DNA of 64,000 nt from Sphingopyxis bauzanensis (GCF_002205675.1 NZ_NISK01000003.1:558001-622000), one strand, 5' to 3'. Shown: positions 45,850 through 54,655, numbered from the stretch's first letter. A program made the numbers and translations. The notes: a model not told the origin generated them from the letters alone.

Positions 45850-46827
45850 ATGCGCGCTTTGCAGGTCACCGAATTGTTGCCCGATCATGCAGGAGCCGCG
45901 CTGGCGGATGTGCCGGTGCCGCAGCCCGGACCGGGCGAGGTGCGGGTGCGGGTGCGCGCGGCAGCGGTGAATTTCCCCGACCTGCTGATGACGCGCGGTG
46001 ATTATCAGTTCAAGCCCGACCTGCCGTTTGTTTCGGGGCTGGAGTTTGCCGGTGAGGTCGATGCGCTGGGCGAAAGGGTCTCCGATTGGCAGGTCGGCGA
46101 CGCGGTCGTCGGCGGCAACCGTTTCGGCGCGATGGCCGAATATTGCGTCGCACCGACCGCGGCGCTGCGCGCGAAGCCCGAACGGCTAACGTGGGAGGAA
46201 GCGGCGGCCTATCCTGTCGCGTACCTCACCGCCTATGTCGCGTTGGTCCGCTGCGCGCGGGTCGAGCTGGGCGAGTGGGTGCTGGTGCATGGTTCGGCGG
46301 GGGGCGTCGGGCTGGCGGCCGTCGATCTAGCGAAAGCGCTCGGCGCGCGCGTGATCGCTGCGGCGAGTAGCGCCGACAAGCGCGATGCGATGGCGCGGCT
46401 CTATGCGCCCGATGCGGTGATCGACGGCGGGCCGGGCTTTCGTGATCGGGTGAAAGAACTCACCGATGGCGGCGGCGCCGATGTCATCTTCGACCCCGTC
46501 GGGGGCGATATATTCGACGAATCGACGCGCTGTATCGCGTTCGGCGGGCGCTTGCTGGTGATCGGCTTTGCGTCGGGGCGGATTCCCGAGGTGTCGGTGA
46601 ACATGCCGCTGATCAAGGGCTTTTCGATCGTCGGGGTGCGTGCGGGCGAATATGGTCGCCGCTTTCCCGAGCGCGGCGCGGAGAATGTCGCGGCGATCGA
46701 CGCGCTGGCGGCGGCGGGGACGATCCGCCCGCACATCCATGCCGCGCTCGACCTTGCCGACTGGCGCGAAGGCTTTGCGATGATCCAGCGGCGCGAGGTG
46801 GTGGGGAAGGTCGTTCTGCGCCCCTGA
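45850..46827 (+). CDS. NADPH:quinone oxidoreductase (MDR superfamily)
   Basis: This 325-residue medium-chain reductase without zinc ligands has the GroES-like part (FPDLLMTRGDYQFKPDLPFV, SGLEFAGEV) and a Rossmann domain with VLVHGSAGGVGLAAVDLAKA. LGARVIAAASSADKRDAMAR continues it. QOR-type enzymes reduce quinones or enones with NADPH. Substrate is not readable. It stands alone on the plus strand after an AGGAAAG ribosome site. Confidence 0.9.
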   Translation: MRALQVTELLPDHAGAALADVPVPQPGPGEVRVRVRAAAVNFPDLLMTRGDYQFKPDLPFVSGLEFAGEVDALGERVSDWQVGDAVVGGNRFGAMAEYCVAPTAALRAKPERLTWEEAAAYPVAYLTAYVALVRCARVELGEWVLVHGSAGGVGLAAVDLAKALGARVIAAASSADKRDAMARLYAPDAVIDGGPGFRDRVKELTDGGGADVIFDPVGGDIFDESTRCIAFGGRLLVIGFASGRIPEVSVNMPLIKGFSIVGVRAGEYGRRFPERGAENVAAIDALAAAGTIRPHIHAALDLADWREGFAMIQRREVVGKVVLRP

Positions 46828-46910
46828 CTATCGATCTTGTCTCGGGCATCATTGCCGCCGGACACCGCGCTGTGGCAAAAGCCGCGCCGGTCAACCTGTC
46901 AGGAGTTATC

Positions 46911-47768
46911 ATGCGTTTCTTGTCGCTCGTGCTCGCCTATTCGGCGCTGGGTCTCGCTCCGGACGCCGCCGCACCCGGCGAAGCGCCCGTTGTCGATATC
47001 CACGTCCATCTGTGGAAGGGTGAAGAATCGCTGCGTGCCTATCGCGAACAGGCGAAGGCGGCGGGGCGGGCGGTCTCGGGCATCGGCGCGATGTGGTTTG
47101 GCGGTCCCAATCAGGCGCGTGCCGGCGACCCCGACCGCATTCGCGCGGGCAATGACGGGATCATCGCGCTGGCGGCGACGCACAAGGACATCATCCCGAT
47201 CGCCACCGTTCACCCCTATGACGATGCCGCAGCGCTGGCGGAGGTCGAGCGCGTAGCCGCGCGCGGGGTCCAGCTGCTTAAGATACACCCGCACACCCAG
47301 CAATTCGACGCCGCCGACCCGCGCGTGCTGGCGCTCGTCCGCCGCGCGGGCGAGGTCGGGCTGATTGTCCTGATGGACAATGCCAGCATCGTCCCCGCCG
47401 ACAATGAAAAGCTGTTCAACCTTGCGCTGGCGGCGCCGAGGACGCGCTTCATCTTCGCGCACATGGGCGCGTTGCAGTTCCGCTTCTGGAACATGCTGGC
47501 GCTGGCGCGGACGGCGGAAAATCTGTTCGGCGACAATGTCTATTTCGACATCAGCGCCAGCGTCGTCATCGCCGCCGATTCACCGATCGAGGAGGAGTTC
47601 ATCTGGACGATGCGCAACGTTGGCACCGACAAGCTGCTGCTCGGTTCGGACTATCCGCAATTCTCGCTTGCCAAAACGCTCGACGCGTTCGCAAAGCTCG
47701 ATCTCACCGATGCCGAGCGGGCACAGATCCGCGACGGTAACGCCCGAAGATTGCTCGGCCTCGACTGA
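46911..47768 (+). CDS. Exported amidohydrolase-2 family metal hydrolase
   Basis: This 285-residue TIM-barrel hydrolase has a signal-like N-terminus (MRFLSLVLAYSALGLAPDAA). The metal motif PVVDIHVHLW (His-x-His), VQLLKIHPHTQQF, FIFAHMGALQF and LLLGSDYPQFSL (Asp) are the expected ligands of amidohydrolase-related decarboxylases and lactonases. An AGGAGTTATC site precedes ATG 46911, which beats the upstream start at 46872. Substrate is unknown. It converges on the nitronate monooxygenase gene. Confidence 0.85.
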   Translation: MRFLSLVLAYSALGLAPDAAAPGEAPVVDIHVHLWKGEESLRAYREQAKAAGRAVSGIGAMWFGGPNQARAGDPDRIRAGNDGIIALAATHKDIIPIATVHPYDDAAALAEVERVAARGVQLLKIHPHTQQFDAADPRVLALVRRAGEVGLIVLMDNASIVPADNEKLFNLALAAPRTRFIFAHMGALQFRFWNMLALARTAENLFGDNVYFDISASVVIAADSPIEEEFIWTMRNVGTDKLLLGSDYPQFSLAKTLDAFAKLDLTDAERAQIRDGNARRLLGLD

Positions 47769-47780
47769 TCGCGCCGCCGG

Positions 47781-48911
47781 TCAGTCGCCGATAAAGCCGT
47801 TCAACCGTTCGCAGGCGGCGATCCAGTCGACCTTGAACTCCTGCACGACCTGCCCGGCGCCCATCGCCTCGTTCATCAGCCCGACCCCTTGGCCGACCCA
47901 ATAGGTGGCGAGTGCCTTGGCGCCTTCGTGGCCGCCTTCGGACAATTTGTCGACCTTGCGTAGCGCCGGTTCGCTGACCAAAGATTGCAGCGGCATCGGC
48001 AGCGGCTTAGGCGCACCCTCGGCCTCCCAGGCGTCGGTCCACGGCGAGCGGAGCTGGCGCGAGGGCTTGCCAGTGCGGCTTTTCGAGCGCACCGTGTCGC
48101 GCGAGCTGGCGAGCAGCATCTTTTCCTTCACCACCGGATTGGTTTCAGCTTCAGCGGTGGTCAGCCACACCGATCCGGTCCAGGCGCCATGCGCGCCCAT
48201 CGCCATTGCCGCGGCCATCTGGCGCCCGGTGACGATGCCGCCTGCGGCGAGGATTGGCGTCGTCGCGCCGACGGCTTCGACCGCTTCCGCGACTTCCGGA
48301 ACCAGCACCATCGTTGCGACCTCGCCGCAGTGACCGCCCGCTTCGCCGCCCGCGACAACGAGGATGTCGACCCCGGCGCGGACCTGCGCCAACGCATGAT
48401 CGCGGGTGCCGACGAGGGCAGCGACGGGGACGTTATGGCACTTGCCGAGTTCGAGCATCAGCGGCGGCGGGACGCCGAGCGCGTTGGCGATCAGCTTGAT
48501 CGGGTGACGGAAAGCGACTTCAAGCAGCTTGGCCGCGCCGTCATCGGTCATATTTTCGCCGAGGCCGCCGCCGACAGCGGGCAGCGAGAGATTGCCGTCG
48601 TCGACTCCATGCTTCTCAAGCAGTCCGGCGACGAAGGCTTTGTGCTCGTCCGGGATCGTCGGCGGCGTGCTGCGGCTATCGCCTTTGCCGGCAAAACTGT
48701 TCGGGACGATCAGATCGACACCATAGGGCTTGCCGCCAACATGCGCGTCGATCCACGCGAGCTCCTCCTCAAGCCGTTCTGGCGGCAGCGAGGCGGCGCC
48801 GAAGACGCCCATGCCGCCCGCTTTCGACACCGCGACAACGACGTCGCGGCAGTGCGAGAAGGCGAGGAGGGGGAATTCGATATCGAGCATCGCGCAGATG
48901 GGTGATTGCAT
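47781..48911 (-). CDS. Nitronate monooxygenase (FMN-dependent)
   Basis: This 376-residue TIM-barrel flavoprotein of the 2-nitropropane dioxygenase family oxidises alkyl nitronates and related toxins. MQSPICAMLDIEFPLLAFSH opens it, then SKAGGMGVFGAASLPP, ILVVAGGEAGGHCGEVATMV (phosphate and catalytic His region) and PILAAGGIVTGRQMAAAMAM. A TTGACG-TTTACGTAAAC element lies just upstream (48965-48981), suggesting control by a MerR/LiuR-type regulator. It is divergent from nadC. Confidence 0.88.
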   Translation of the reverse strand: MQSPICAMLDIEFPLLAFSHCRDVVVAVSKAGGMGVFGAASLPPERLEEELAWIDAHVGGKPYGVDLIVPNSFAGKGDSRSTPPTIPDEHKAFVAGLLEKHGVDDGNLSLPAVGGGLGENMTDDGAAKLLEVAFRHPIKLIANALGVPPPLMLELGKCHNVPVAALVGTRDHALAQVRAGVDILVVAGGEAGGHCGEVATMVLVPEVAEAVEAVGATTPILAAGGIVTGRQMAAAMAMGAHGAWTGSVWLTTAEAETNPVVKEKMLLASSRDTVRSKSRTGKPSRQLRSPWTDAWEAEGAPKPLPMPLQSLVSEPALRKVDKLSEGGHEGAKALATYWVGQGVGLMNEAMGAGQVVQEFKVDWIAACERLNGFIGD

Positions 48912-48964
48912 TAGGCCTCTCCGGATGTGGGCTAAGGTGCCACGTAGCGCGCATGTCAGCGTTA

Positions 48965-48981
48965 GTTTACGTAAACGTCAA
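48965..48981 (-). promoter_or_regulatory. Palindrome GTTTACGTAAAC with adjoining TTGACG
   Basis: A perfect 12-bp palindrome, GTTTACGTAAAC (48965-48976), abuts TTGACG on the minus strand (48981-48976), which could be a -35 box for the nitronate monooxygenase gene 54 bp away. From memory this resembles LiuR-type MerR sites that control branched-chain and fatty acid catabolism. No such regulator is in the window. Confidence 0.5.
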
Positions 48982-49016
48982 GTTGATTTGCTGGGGCCGC
49001 CCATTATCGCAGTCTC

Positions 49017-49865
49017 ATGACCCAATTGTCCCTGCCCGATTTCGACCTCGACGCCTTTGTTCGTGCCACGCTGGCCGAGGATTTGGGGGCGGGGGGCGAT
49101 ATTACGTCGATGGCAGTGATTCCCGCCGATGCGCGCTTTGGCGGGGTGATGGACAGCCGTGATGCGATCATTGTGGCGGGACTGCCGATCGCCGAAGCTT
49201 TCTTTCGCGCGCTGGATCCTGCCATAGAGATCGAGATCCTAGTCGAAGAAGGCGCCGAAGTGGCCGCGGGCAGCGATTTGATGCACCTGTCGGGCAATGC
49301 GCGCGCGATGCTGACCGCCGAACGTTCGGCGCTGAACACCGTGCAGCACCTGTCGGGAATCGCGACAATGACGCGGCAGTATGTCGATACGCTGGCAGGC
49401 ACCGGCGCGACGCTGCTGGATACGCGCAAGACGATCCCCGGCCTGCGGGTGCTGGAGAAATATGCGACACGGATGGGCGGCGCGACAAATCACCGGATGG
49501 GATTGTGGGACGCGGCGATGATCAAGGACAATCATGTCGCTGTCGCCGGGTCGGTCGAAGAAGCGGTGCGCCGCGCGGTCGCGGCGGGGATCGGGTCGAT
49601 CATTGTCGAGGTCGATCGGGTGGCGCAAGTCGAGCCCGCGCTTGCCGCCGGGGCGACGCACCTGTTGCTGGACAATATGACGCTGGATGAGCTGCGCGAA
49701 TGTGTGGCGATCGTTGGCGGCAAGGTGCCGACCGAGGCGTCGGGCGGGGTGCAACTCGACACAATCGGCGCGATCGGCGCGACCGGGGTGACCTATGTGT
49801 CGGTCGGGCGGTTGACGCAGTCGGCGCCCGCGGCGGATGTCGGGCTTGATTTTGCGCTGGCATAA
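49017..49865 (+). CDS. nadC: Nicotinate-nucleotide pyrophosphorylase (carboxylating)
   Basis: NadC converts quinolinate and PRPP to nicotinate mononucleotide in NAD synthesis. The 282-residue protein has TLAEDLGAGGDITSMAVIP, TLLDTRKTIPGLRVLEKYA, GGATNHRMGLWDAAMIKDNH and VEVDRVAQVEPAL with catalytic Lys and Arg in place. It ends GVTYVSVGRLTQSAPAADVG, typical of the family. It overlaps the RNase T2 gene by 29 bp. nadA and nadB are not in the window. Confidence 0.96.
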   Translation: MTQLSLPDFDLDAFVRATLAEDLGAGGDITSMAVIPADARFGGVMDSRDAIIVAGLPIAEAFFRALDPAIEIEILVEEGAEVAAGSDLMHLSGNARAMLTAERSALNTVQHLSGIATMTRQYVDTLAGTGATLLDTRKTIPGLRVLEKYATRMGGATNHRMGLWDAAMIKDNHVAVAGSVEEAVRRAVAAGIGSIIVEVDRVAQVEPALAAGATHLLLDNMTLDELRECVAIVGGKVPTEASGGVQLDTIGAIGATGVTYVSVGRLTQSAPAADVGLDFALA

Positions 49866-50574
49866 CTTTGCAGCCTTGAGCTTGCTGCTCGCGCCCACTG
49901 CACCCCAGGCCCAGGCGCTCGCCTGCAAGATCCCCGATCGCATCCCGGAGCCGCGGCTCGAACAGCCCAAGCGCGGCGAGCCGGTGCGCAAGACCCCGAC
50001 CACCGGCTATCTGTTAGCGATGAGCTGGTCGCCGCAGCATTGCGCCAATGTCCGGGGCCCCCGCGACGCGCGCGACCGGTTCCAGTGCGCGGGCGAGAAT
50101 GGCCGCTTTGGCTGGGTGCTCCATGGGCTGTGGCCCGAAACCGACAGCCGCGACTATCCGCAATGGTGCCGCCCGGCCAGGATCGTGCCCCAGCCGGTGC
50201 TGCGCGAGCATCTGTGTATGACGCCGTCGGCGCAGCTGCTCCAGCACGAATGGGCCAAGCACGGCACTTGCATGAGCCCGCACCCGGCGGCCTATTTCCG
50301 CTCCGCCGAGATGCTGTTCCGCGCGGTGCGCTTTCCCGACATGGCGACGCTGGCCGCGAAACCGCAGACTGTGGGTAGCGTCCGCCGCGCCATTGCCGCG
50401 GCCAACAGGGGGGTAACCGCACCGATGGTCGCGGTGACGACCGATCGGCAGGGGTGGCTGAAGGAAGTGCGGCTGTGCCTTGGCCCGCGGATGCGGCCGC
50501 AGCGCTGCAAGCCGTTTCAGGTCGGCGCGCGCGATGTGCGGACAGTGCGGGTGCGGCCGATGTTGAAAGACTAA
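49837..50574 (+). CDS. RNase T2-family ribonuclease, exported
   Basis: This 245-residue periplasmic RNase has a signal-like N-terminus (WHNFAALSLLLAPTAPQAQA) and the two T2 active-site blocks, FGWVLHGLWPE (CAS I His) and LLQHEWAKHGTCMSPH (CAS II Glu, His). Several Cys (ACKI, CANV, CRPA, CMTP, CLGP) could form disulfides. The first ATG (49837) lies inside nadC. A TTG at about 49852 would give a tidier signal. It digests RNA to cyclic nucleotides. Confidence 0.88.
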   Translation: MSGLILRWHNFAALSLLLAPTAPQAQALACKIPDRIPEPRLEQPKRGEPVRKTPTTGYLLAMSWSPQHCANVRGPRDARDRFQCAGENGRFGWVLHGLWPETDSRDYPQWCRPARIVPQPVLREHLCMTPSAQLLQHEWAKHGTCMSPHPAAYFRSAEMLFRAVRFPDMATLAAKPQTVGSVRRAIAAANRGVTAPMVAVTTDRQGWLKEVRLCLGPRMRPQRCKPFQVGARDVRTVRVRPMLKD

Positions 50575-50604
50575 TCCCTGTGCCGCTTTGAGACGCTGCA
50601 TCCG

Positions 50605-50620
50605 TTAACGATCTTTTAAC
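50605..50620 (+). promoter_or_regulatory. Perfect CtrA box (TTAA-N7-TTAAC)
   Basis: TTAA (50605-50608), seven bases, TTAAC (50616-50620) matches the full CtrA consensus. It lies 38 bp before the ATG of a 73-residue protein gene and 31 bp after the RNase T2 stop. Another TTAA follows at 50633-50636. CtrA is the expected target of the CckA and ChpT encoded in this window. Confidence 0.7.
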
Positions 50621-50657
50621 CTTACCAAGTCGTTAAGACCGGTTTAGCTTGCCGGGT

Positions 50658-50879
50658 ATGGACTCGGATCACATCGATATTCGCCGCCGGATTCAGGCGC
50701 ATAGCGCCCGCCAGCTGACCATAGCGCGGCTGCGCGCACCCGCGGACTGGCAGGGCGAATTGCGGCAGGCGCTGGCGGCGCACCGCGAGCCGGTGTCGAT
50801 CTTTGCGGGCAGCGATCTGAAGCTGTTTTTGCAGAGCTTTGCGGTGTTCTTTACCGCTACGATGGTGTTTTTGATCTGA
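50658..50879 (+). CDS. 73-residue protein with C-terminal membrane helix
   Basis: The product starts MDSDHIDIRRRIQAHSARQL and ends with a hydrophobic helix, FLQSFAVFFTATMVFLI. The first 50 residues are basic and soluble, so it is a tail-anchored-type protein. No family is recognised. The frame opens at TTG 50649, but ATG 50658 follows the likely promoter better. The CtrA box just upstream suggests cell-cycle-controlled expression. It is convergent with the MFS gene. Confidence 0.65.
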   Translation: MDSDHIDIRRRIQAHSARQLTIARLRAPADWQGELRQALAAHREPVSIFAGSDLKLFLQSFAVFFTATMVFLI

Positions 50880-50942
50880 AGCGGGACTTCGACCAACGAT
50901 AGCCGTCGCCCCCGCGAAGCTGAATCTAGCGCAATCCCGGCC

Positions 50943-52238
50943 TCAATCACACGCCCGGTGCAGCTTCACCGCCAGCCAGGCGCTGATCAGGCACATCACC
51001 GCGCTCATCAGCAGCTGGTCGACGACGCCGATGCCGGCGAAGCCCAGCCCGATGGCGAGGAGCGAACCCGCCACCATCGCGCCCGAATTGACGATATTGT
51101 TGGCGGCGACGGTGCGCGCGGTTTGGTCCTTGGGGACGGTGGTGGTCAGAAAGGCGTAGAGCGGAACTACGAACATGCCGCCGCTGATCGCGATACCGAG
51201 CAGGGCGGTTAGCAGCGGGATGACGTCGGCGTGGCCGAGGAACCCGGCGATGCCGTACATCGCGCCGGACGGATCATGCTCCCAGTTGCGGCACACCCAG
51301 TAAAAGGCGAGCACGAAGCCGCCCATCACAAGAACGCTGGCGGGGCTGTAGCGCGCCGACACCTGGCCCTTGAGCAAGCGGTTCACAGCGACCGAGCCGA
51401 TCGCGATGCCGATTGAAAAGACCGCAAGGAACAGGCTGGCGACGCTTTTATCTGCGTGGAGGATATTTTTCACCAACGGCGGGAACTGGATGAACAGCAC
51501 CGCGCCGATCGTCCAGAAAAAGCTGATCGACAGGATCGCCAAAAACAGGCGCGGGATGTGCATCGTGCCGCGCACCAGCGTAATCGACGAGCGAATGATG
51601 TGCCAGTCGATGCCGGTTTCTGCATGTTCGGGCGGCGCGGGCGGCACTTGACGGCCCGTCCAATAGCCGACGGCGGCGACGAGAACGACGGCAAGCGCGG
51701 CCCATTCGACGTCGATGACCCCCGCCAATATCGTCCCGGCAAGGATCGCGATATAGGTACCCGCCTCGACCAACCCGGTTCCCGCGAGCACTTCGTCGCT
51801 TTTCAGATGTTGCGGCAGAATGGCATATTTGATCGGGCCGAAAAAGGTCGAATGAATCCCCATTGCGAACAGTGCGAGCATCATCAGTGGGATCGCGATC
51901 AGATGCACCGCAAAGCCCATCCAGGCGAGGATTAGTCCGGCGGCGCCGACGATCATGATCAGGATTTCGCAGAATTTGACGATGCGGATGATCCGCGCCT
52001 TGTCGCGCGTGTCGGCGAGCTGGCCCGAGAGCGCGGAGAGCAGAAAGAAAGGCAGGATAAACAGGCCCGTCGCGACCGCACTGAAGGCCGTTTCTGAAGC
52101 TTCGTCGTTAAACACGCCGTAAACGACGAACAAGACCATCGCGTTTTTGAACAGATTGTCGTTGAATGCGCCGAGCAGCTGGGTGACAAAAAGAGGCAGG
52201 AACCGGCGTTGCTTCAACAGCGCAAAGGAACCGGTCAT
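50943..52238 (-). CDS. LplT-like MFS transporter
   Basis: This 431-residue, 12-helix major facilitator opens MTGSFALLKQRRFLPLFVTQ and LLGAFNDNLFKNAMVLFVVY, the signature of lysophospholipid flippases related to LplT and the MFS half of Aas fusions. SALSGQLADTRDKARIIRIV is the loop 2-3 motif. No acyltransferase domain is attached. It probably moves lysophospholipids inward for re-acylation, by family analogy. It is divergent from pgsA. Confidence 0.85.
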   Translation of the reverse strand: MTGSFALLKQRRFLPLFVTQLLGAFNDNLFKNAMVLFVVYGVFNDEASETAFSAVATGLFILPFFLLSALSGQLADTRDKARIIRIVKFCEILIMIVGAAGLILAWMGFAVHLIAIPLMMLALFAMGIHSTFFGPIKYAILPQHLKSDEVLAGTGLVEAGTYIAILAGTILAGVIDVEWAALAVVLVAAVGYWTGRQVPPAPPEHAETGIDWHIIRSSITLVRGTMHIPRLFLAILSISFFWTIGAVLFIQFPPLVKNILHADKSVASLFLAVFSIGIAIGSVAVNRLLKGQVSARYSPASVLVMGGFVLAFYWVCRNWEHDPSGAMYGIAGFLGHADVIPLLTALLGIAISGGMFVVPLYAFLTTTVPKDQTARTVAANNIVNSGAMVAGSLLAIGLGFAGIGVVDQLLMSAVMCLISAWLAVKLHRACD

Positions 52239-52371
52239 GCGTGGTCCAATCTATTTAAGAATTCGTCGATAGCCATGCGATTTGCGGGCAATTTGGTTGT
52301 CGCCGGTGGGGCTTATCGGCTAGGGCTGACGCGGTCAAAGCCCATTTTGGAATGGACCGCCAGCGGGGATC

Positions 52372-52944
52372 ATGCTCAGTCTTCCGAACATCCTGACATT
52401 GTCGCGCATTTTCGCGGTGCCCATTCTGCTGTTTCTGCTGTGGCCGGGGGTGGTCGAAGGATCGCACCAGCCCAAGCCGATCGATTATGCGCTGGCGTTC
52501 GGTCTGTACTGTCTAATGGGCATTACCGATTATTTTGACGGTTATGTGGCACGTTCGCGCGGGATCGTGTCCCGGCTGGGTGCCTTTCTGGATCCGATCG
52601 CCGACAAAATCATGATTGCGGCGGTGATCCTGCTGCTCGTCTTTACCCGCGACATCTCCGGCTATCACGTCATCGCGGCGCTAATGATTCTGCTGCGCGA
52701 GATTATCGTGTCGGGGCTGCGCGAGTTTCTCGCAACGTTGCAGGTGTCGATGCCGGTAACCCAGCTGGCGAAGTGGAAAACGACGTTTCAACTGCTTGCG
52801 TTCGGAGCGTTGATACTGGCCGGGGCGCTGCCCGCGATGGAGTGGGTCAAGATCGTCGGGCTGGCGTCGCTGTGGGGCGCCGCGGTGCTGACGCTGATCA
52901 CCGGCTGGGATTATCTGCGCGTTGGCCTGAAGCATATGGACTAG
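52372..52944 (+). CDS. pgsA: CDP-diacylglycerol-glycerol-3-phosphate 3-phosphatidyltransferase
   Basis: PgsA makes phosphatidylglycerophosphate, the precursor of PG and cardiolipin. The 190-residue membrane enzyme begins MLSLPNILTLSRIFAVPILL and carries the CDP-alcohol motif in TDYFDGYVARSRGIVSRLGA followed by FLDPIADK, with the Asp residues intact. REIIVSGLREFLA is typical. moaD starts 4 bp after its stop. Confidence 0.95.
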   Translation: MLSLPNILTLSRIFAVPILLFLLWPGVVEGSHQPKPIDYALAFGLYCLMGITDYFDGYVARSRGIVSRLGAFLDPIADKIMIAAVILLLVFTRDISGYHVIAALMILLREIIVSGLREFLATLQVSMPVTQLAKWKTTFQLLAFGALILAGALPAMEWVKIVGLASLWGAAVLTLITGWDYLRVGLKHMD

Positions 52945-52948
52945 CGCG

Positions 52949-53206
52949 ATGGCGCTGACGATTTCCTATTTTGCCTGGGTGCGCGAGCGGATGGGGGTGG
53001 CTGAGGAGGTTGTCGAGCTGCCCGTCGAGGTTGCCGACCTGACCGCGCTGCTGGCGTGGCTGGCGGCGCGCGATGCGCGCGGCGCTTTGGCGTTTGCCGA
53101 GCCTCAGCGGATTCGCGTCGCGATCGATGGCGTGATGATGAGACCGGGGGCGCCACTGGCCGGAGCGCGCGAAGTGGCGCTGTTCCCGCCGGTGACGGGC
53201 GGATGA
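52949..53206 (+). CDS. moaD: Molybdopterin synthase small subunit MoaD
   Basis: This 85-residue ubiquitin-like sulfur carrier starts MALTISYFAWVRERMGVAEE and ends VALFPPVTGG, the C-terminal Gly-Gly that is thiocarboxylated. It donates sulfur to precursor Z in molybdopterin. It sits between pgsA and moaE, with a 4-bp overlap into moaE. Confidence 0.94.
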   Translation: MALTISYFAWVRERMGVAEEVVELPVEVADLTALLAWLAARDARGALAFAEPQRIRVAIDGVMMRPGAPLAGAREVALFPPVTGG

Positions 53207-53667
53207 TCCGCGTGGCGGTGCAGGCGGCGGCGATCGACGTCGGCGCCGAACTCGACCTGCATGATGCGGGGGGGCATGGCGCGAGTGCCAGCTTTATCGG
53301 GCGGGTGCGCGGCGATGGCGGGCTGGTCGAGCTGTTCCTGGAGCATCATCCGGTGATGACCGAAGCGGGACTGGGCGATCTGGCGCATGCCGCCTCTGAC
53401 CGGTGGAAGCTGGCGGCGCTGACGCTGATTCACAGGGTGGGGGCGATGGCGCCAGCCGACACAATTGTGCTCGTGCTCGCGAGCAGCCCGCACCGCAGCG
53501 AGGCGCTGGCGGCGTGCGAGTTTCTGATCGACCGGCTGAAGACCGACGTGATGCTGTGGAAGCGCGAGACGTTTGGCGATGGGCGCGTCGCTTGGGTCGA
53601 GGCGCGGGCGGGGGATGAGGTGCGCGCGGAGCGTTGGGACCAAATACCAGCGTCATCCCGGACTTGA
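53203..53667 (+). CDS. moaE: Molybdopterin synthase large subunit MoaE
   Basis: MoaE binds precursor Z and takes sulfur from MoaD. The 154-residue product has SFIGRVRGDGGLVELFLEHH, LIHRVGAMAPADTIVLVLA and HRSEALAACEFLIDRLKTDV then MLWKRETFGDG, with the catalytic Arg and Lys. The last residues, IPASSRT, and the stop codon lie inside a REP-like repeat arm that starts at 53651. The start overlaps the moaD stop. Confidence 0.94.
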   Translation: MIRVAVQAAAIDVGAELDLHDAGGHGASASFIGRVRGDGGLVELFLEHHPVMTEAGLGDLAHAASDRWKLAALTLIHRVGAMAPADTIVLVLASSPHRSEALAACEFLIDRLKTDVMLWKRETFGDGRVAWVEARAGDEVRAERWDQIPASSRT

Positions 53668-53725
53668 TCCGGGATCCATAGCCGCGGCACCGCATGAACC
53701 ACGGATCAAGTCCGGGGTGATGACG
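53651..53725. repeat. REP-like inverted repeat (GGACTTGATC family), copy 2, supplies the moaE stop
   Basis: Arm CGTCATCCCGGACTTGATCC (53651 on, continuing GGGATCCAT) pairs with 53701-53725 (reverse reads CGTCATCACCCCGGACTTGA). It is the same family as 39207-39301. The moaE stop TGA is at 53665-53667 within the first arm. The element lies between convergent moaE and oxyR. Confidence 0.8.
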
Positions 53726-53749
53726 ATTGGAACTGGTAGACGCGGCTCT

Positions 53750-54655
53750 TTAATCCGCCCGATGTTTGCGGAAAATATCCGCCAGCATTTTGAACTCGTC
53801 GGCGCGCGGGCTGCCTTTGCGCCACACCAACGCAATCGTGCGCCAGTCATGGTCCGAATCGAGCGGGCGGGTGTCGATGTCGGTGTGGTCGAGGATGCCG
53901 GCCTCGATCGCCATTTGCGGCAGCATCGTGATGCCAAGGCCATTGTCGACCATCTGCACCAAAGTGTGCAGCGACGTCCCCATCATCCGCGCCCCGGCGC
54001 GCAATTCGGGGCGGTTGCACGCGGCGAGGGCGTGGTCCTTCAGGCAATGGCCGTCCTCGAGCATCAGCATCTGCGCTGGGTCGATCTGGTCGGCGCTGAC
54101 CATCGCGGGCAGGTCTTCGGACTGATCGCCGGGGAAGGCAACGAACAGCGCATCGTCGAACAGCTCCTCGCTCTCGACGTCACCGCACGCGTAGGGGAGG
54201 GCGAGCAGGACGCAATCGACAGTGCCGTGGTGGAGCGATTCGCATGCCTGCGCGCTGGGTTCTTCGCGTAGGAACAGTTTCAGCGCCGGGCGCTCCTTGC
54301 GGAGCAGGCGGAGCATGCCGGGGAGCAGGAAGGGCGCGATGGTTGGGATGACGCTCATCCGCAGGTCGCCGACCAGCGGTGCCGCGGTGGCGGCGGCCAT
54401 GTCGGCGAGTTCCTCGGCCTCGCGCAAAACCCGGTGCGCCTTTTCGACGATGGCATTGCCGAGCCCGGTGAAGCGGACAACGCGGCGGGTGCGCTCGACG
54501 AGGGTCGGCCCGAGCAGGGATTCCAGCTCGCGGATGCCCGCTGACAGCGTCGACTGGGTGACGTTACACGCGTCGGCGGCGCGGCCGAAATGGCCATGTT
54601 CGTGCAGCGCGACGAGATATTGCATCTGCTTGAGGGTCGGGAGGTAGTTCGACAT
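53750..54655 (-). CDS. oxyR: Peroxide-sensing LysR regulator OxyR
   Basis: OxyR activates catalase and peroxidase genes on H2O2. The 301-residue protein has a LysR winged helix (YLPTLKQMQYLVALHEHGHF, then GRAADACNVTQSTLSAGI) and a sensor domain with the redox pair Cys204 and Cys213 in LEDGHCLKDHALAACN, the same 9-residue spacing as E. coli Cys199/208. Ser, Arg and His around them are also kept. The divergent gap to the EF-hand gene holds ATAATTAT (54702-54709). No catalase gene is adjacent. Confidence 0.93.
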   Translation of the reverse strand: MSNYLPTLKQMQYLVALHEHGHFGRAADACNVTQSTLSAGIRELESLLGPTLVERTRRVVRFTGLGNAIVEKAHRVLREAEELADMAAATAAPLVGDLRMSVIPTIAPFLLPGMLRLLRKERPALKLFLREEPSAQACESLHHGTVDCVLLALPYACGDVESEELFDDALFVAFPGDQSEDLPAMVSADQIDPAQMLMLEDGHCLKDHALAACNRPELRAGARMMGTSLHTLVQMVDNGLGITMLPQMAIEAGILDHTDIDTRPLDSDHDWRTIALVWRKGSPRADEFKMLADIFRKHRAD

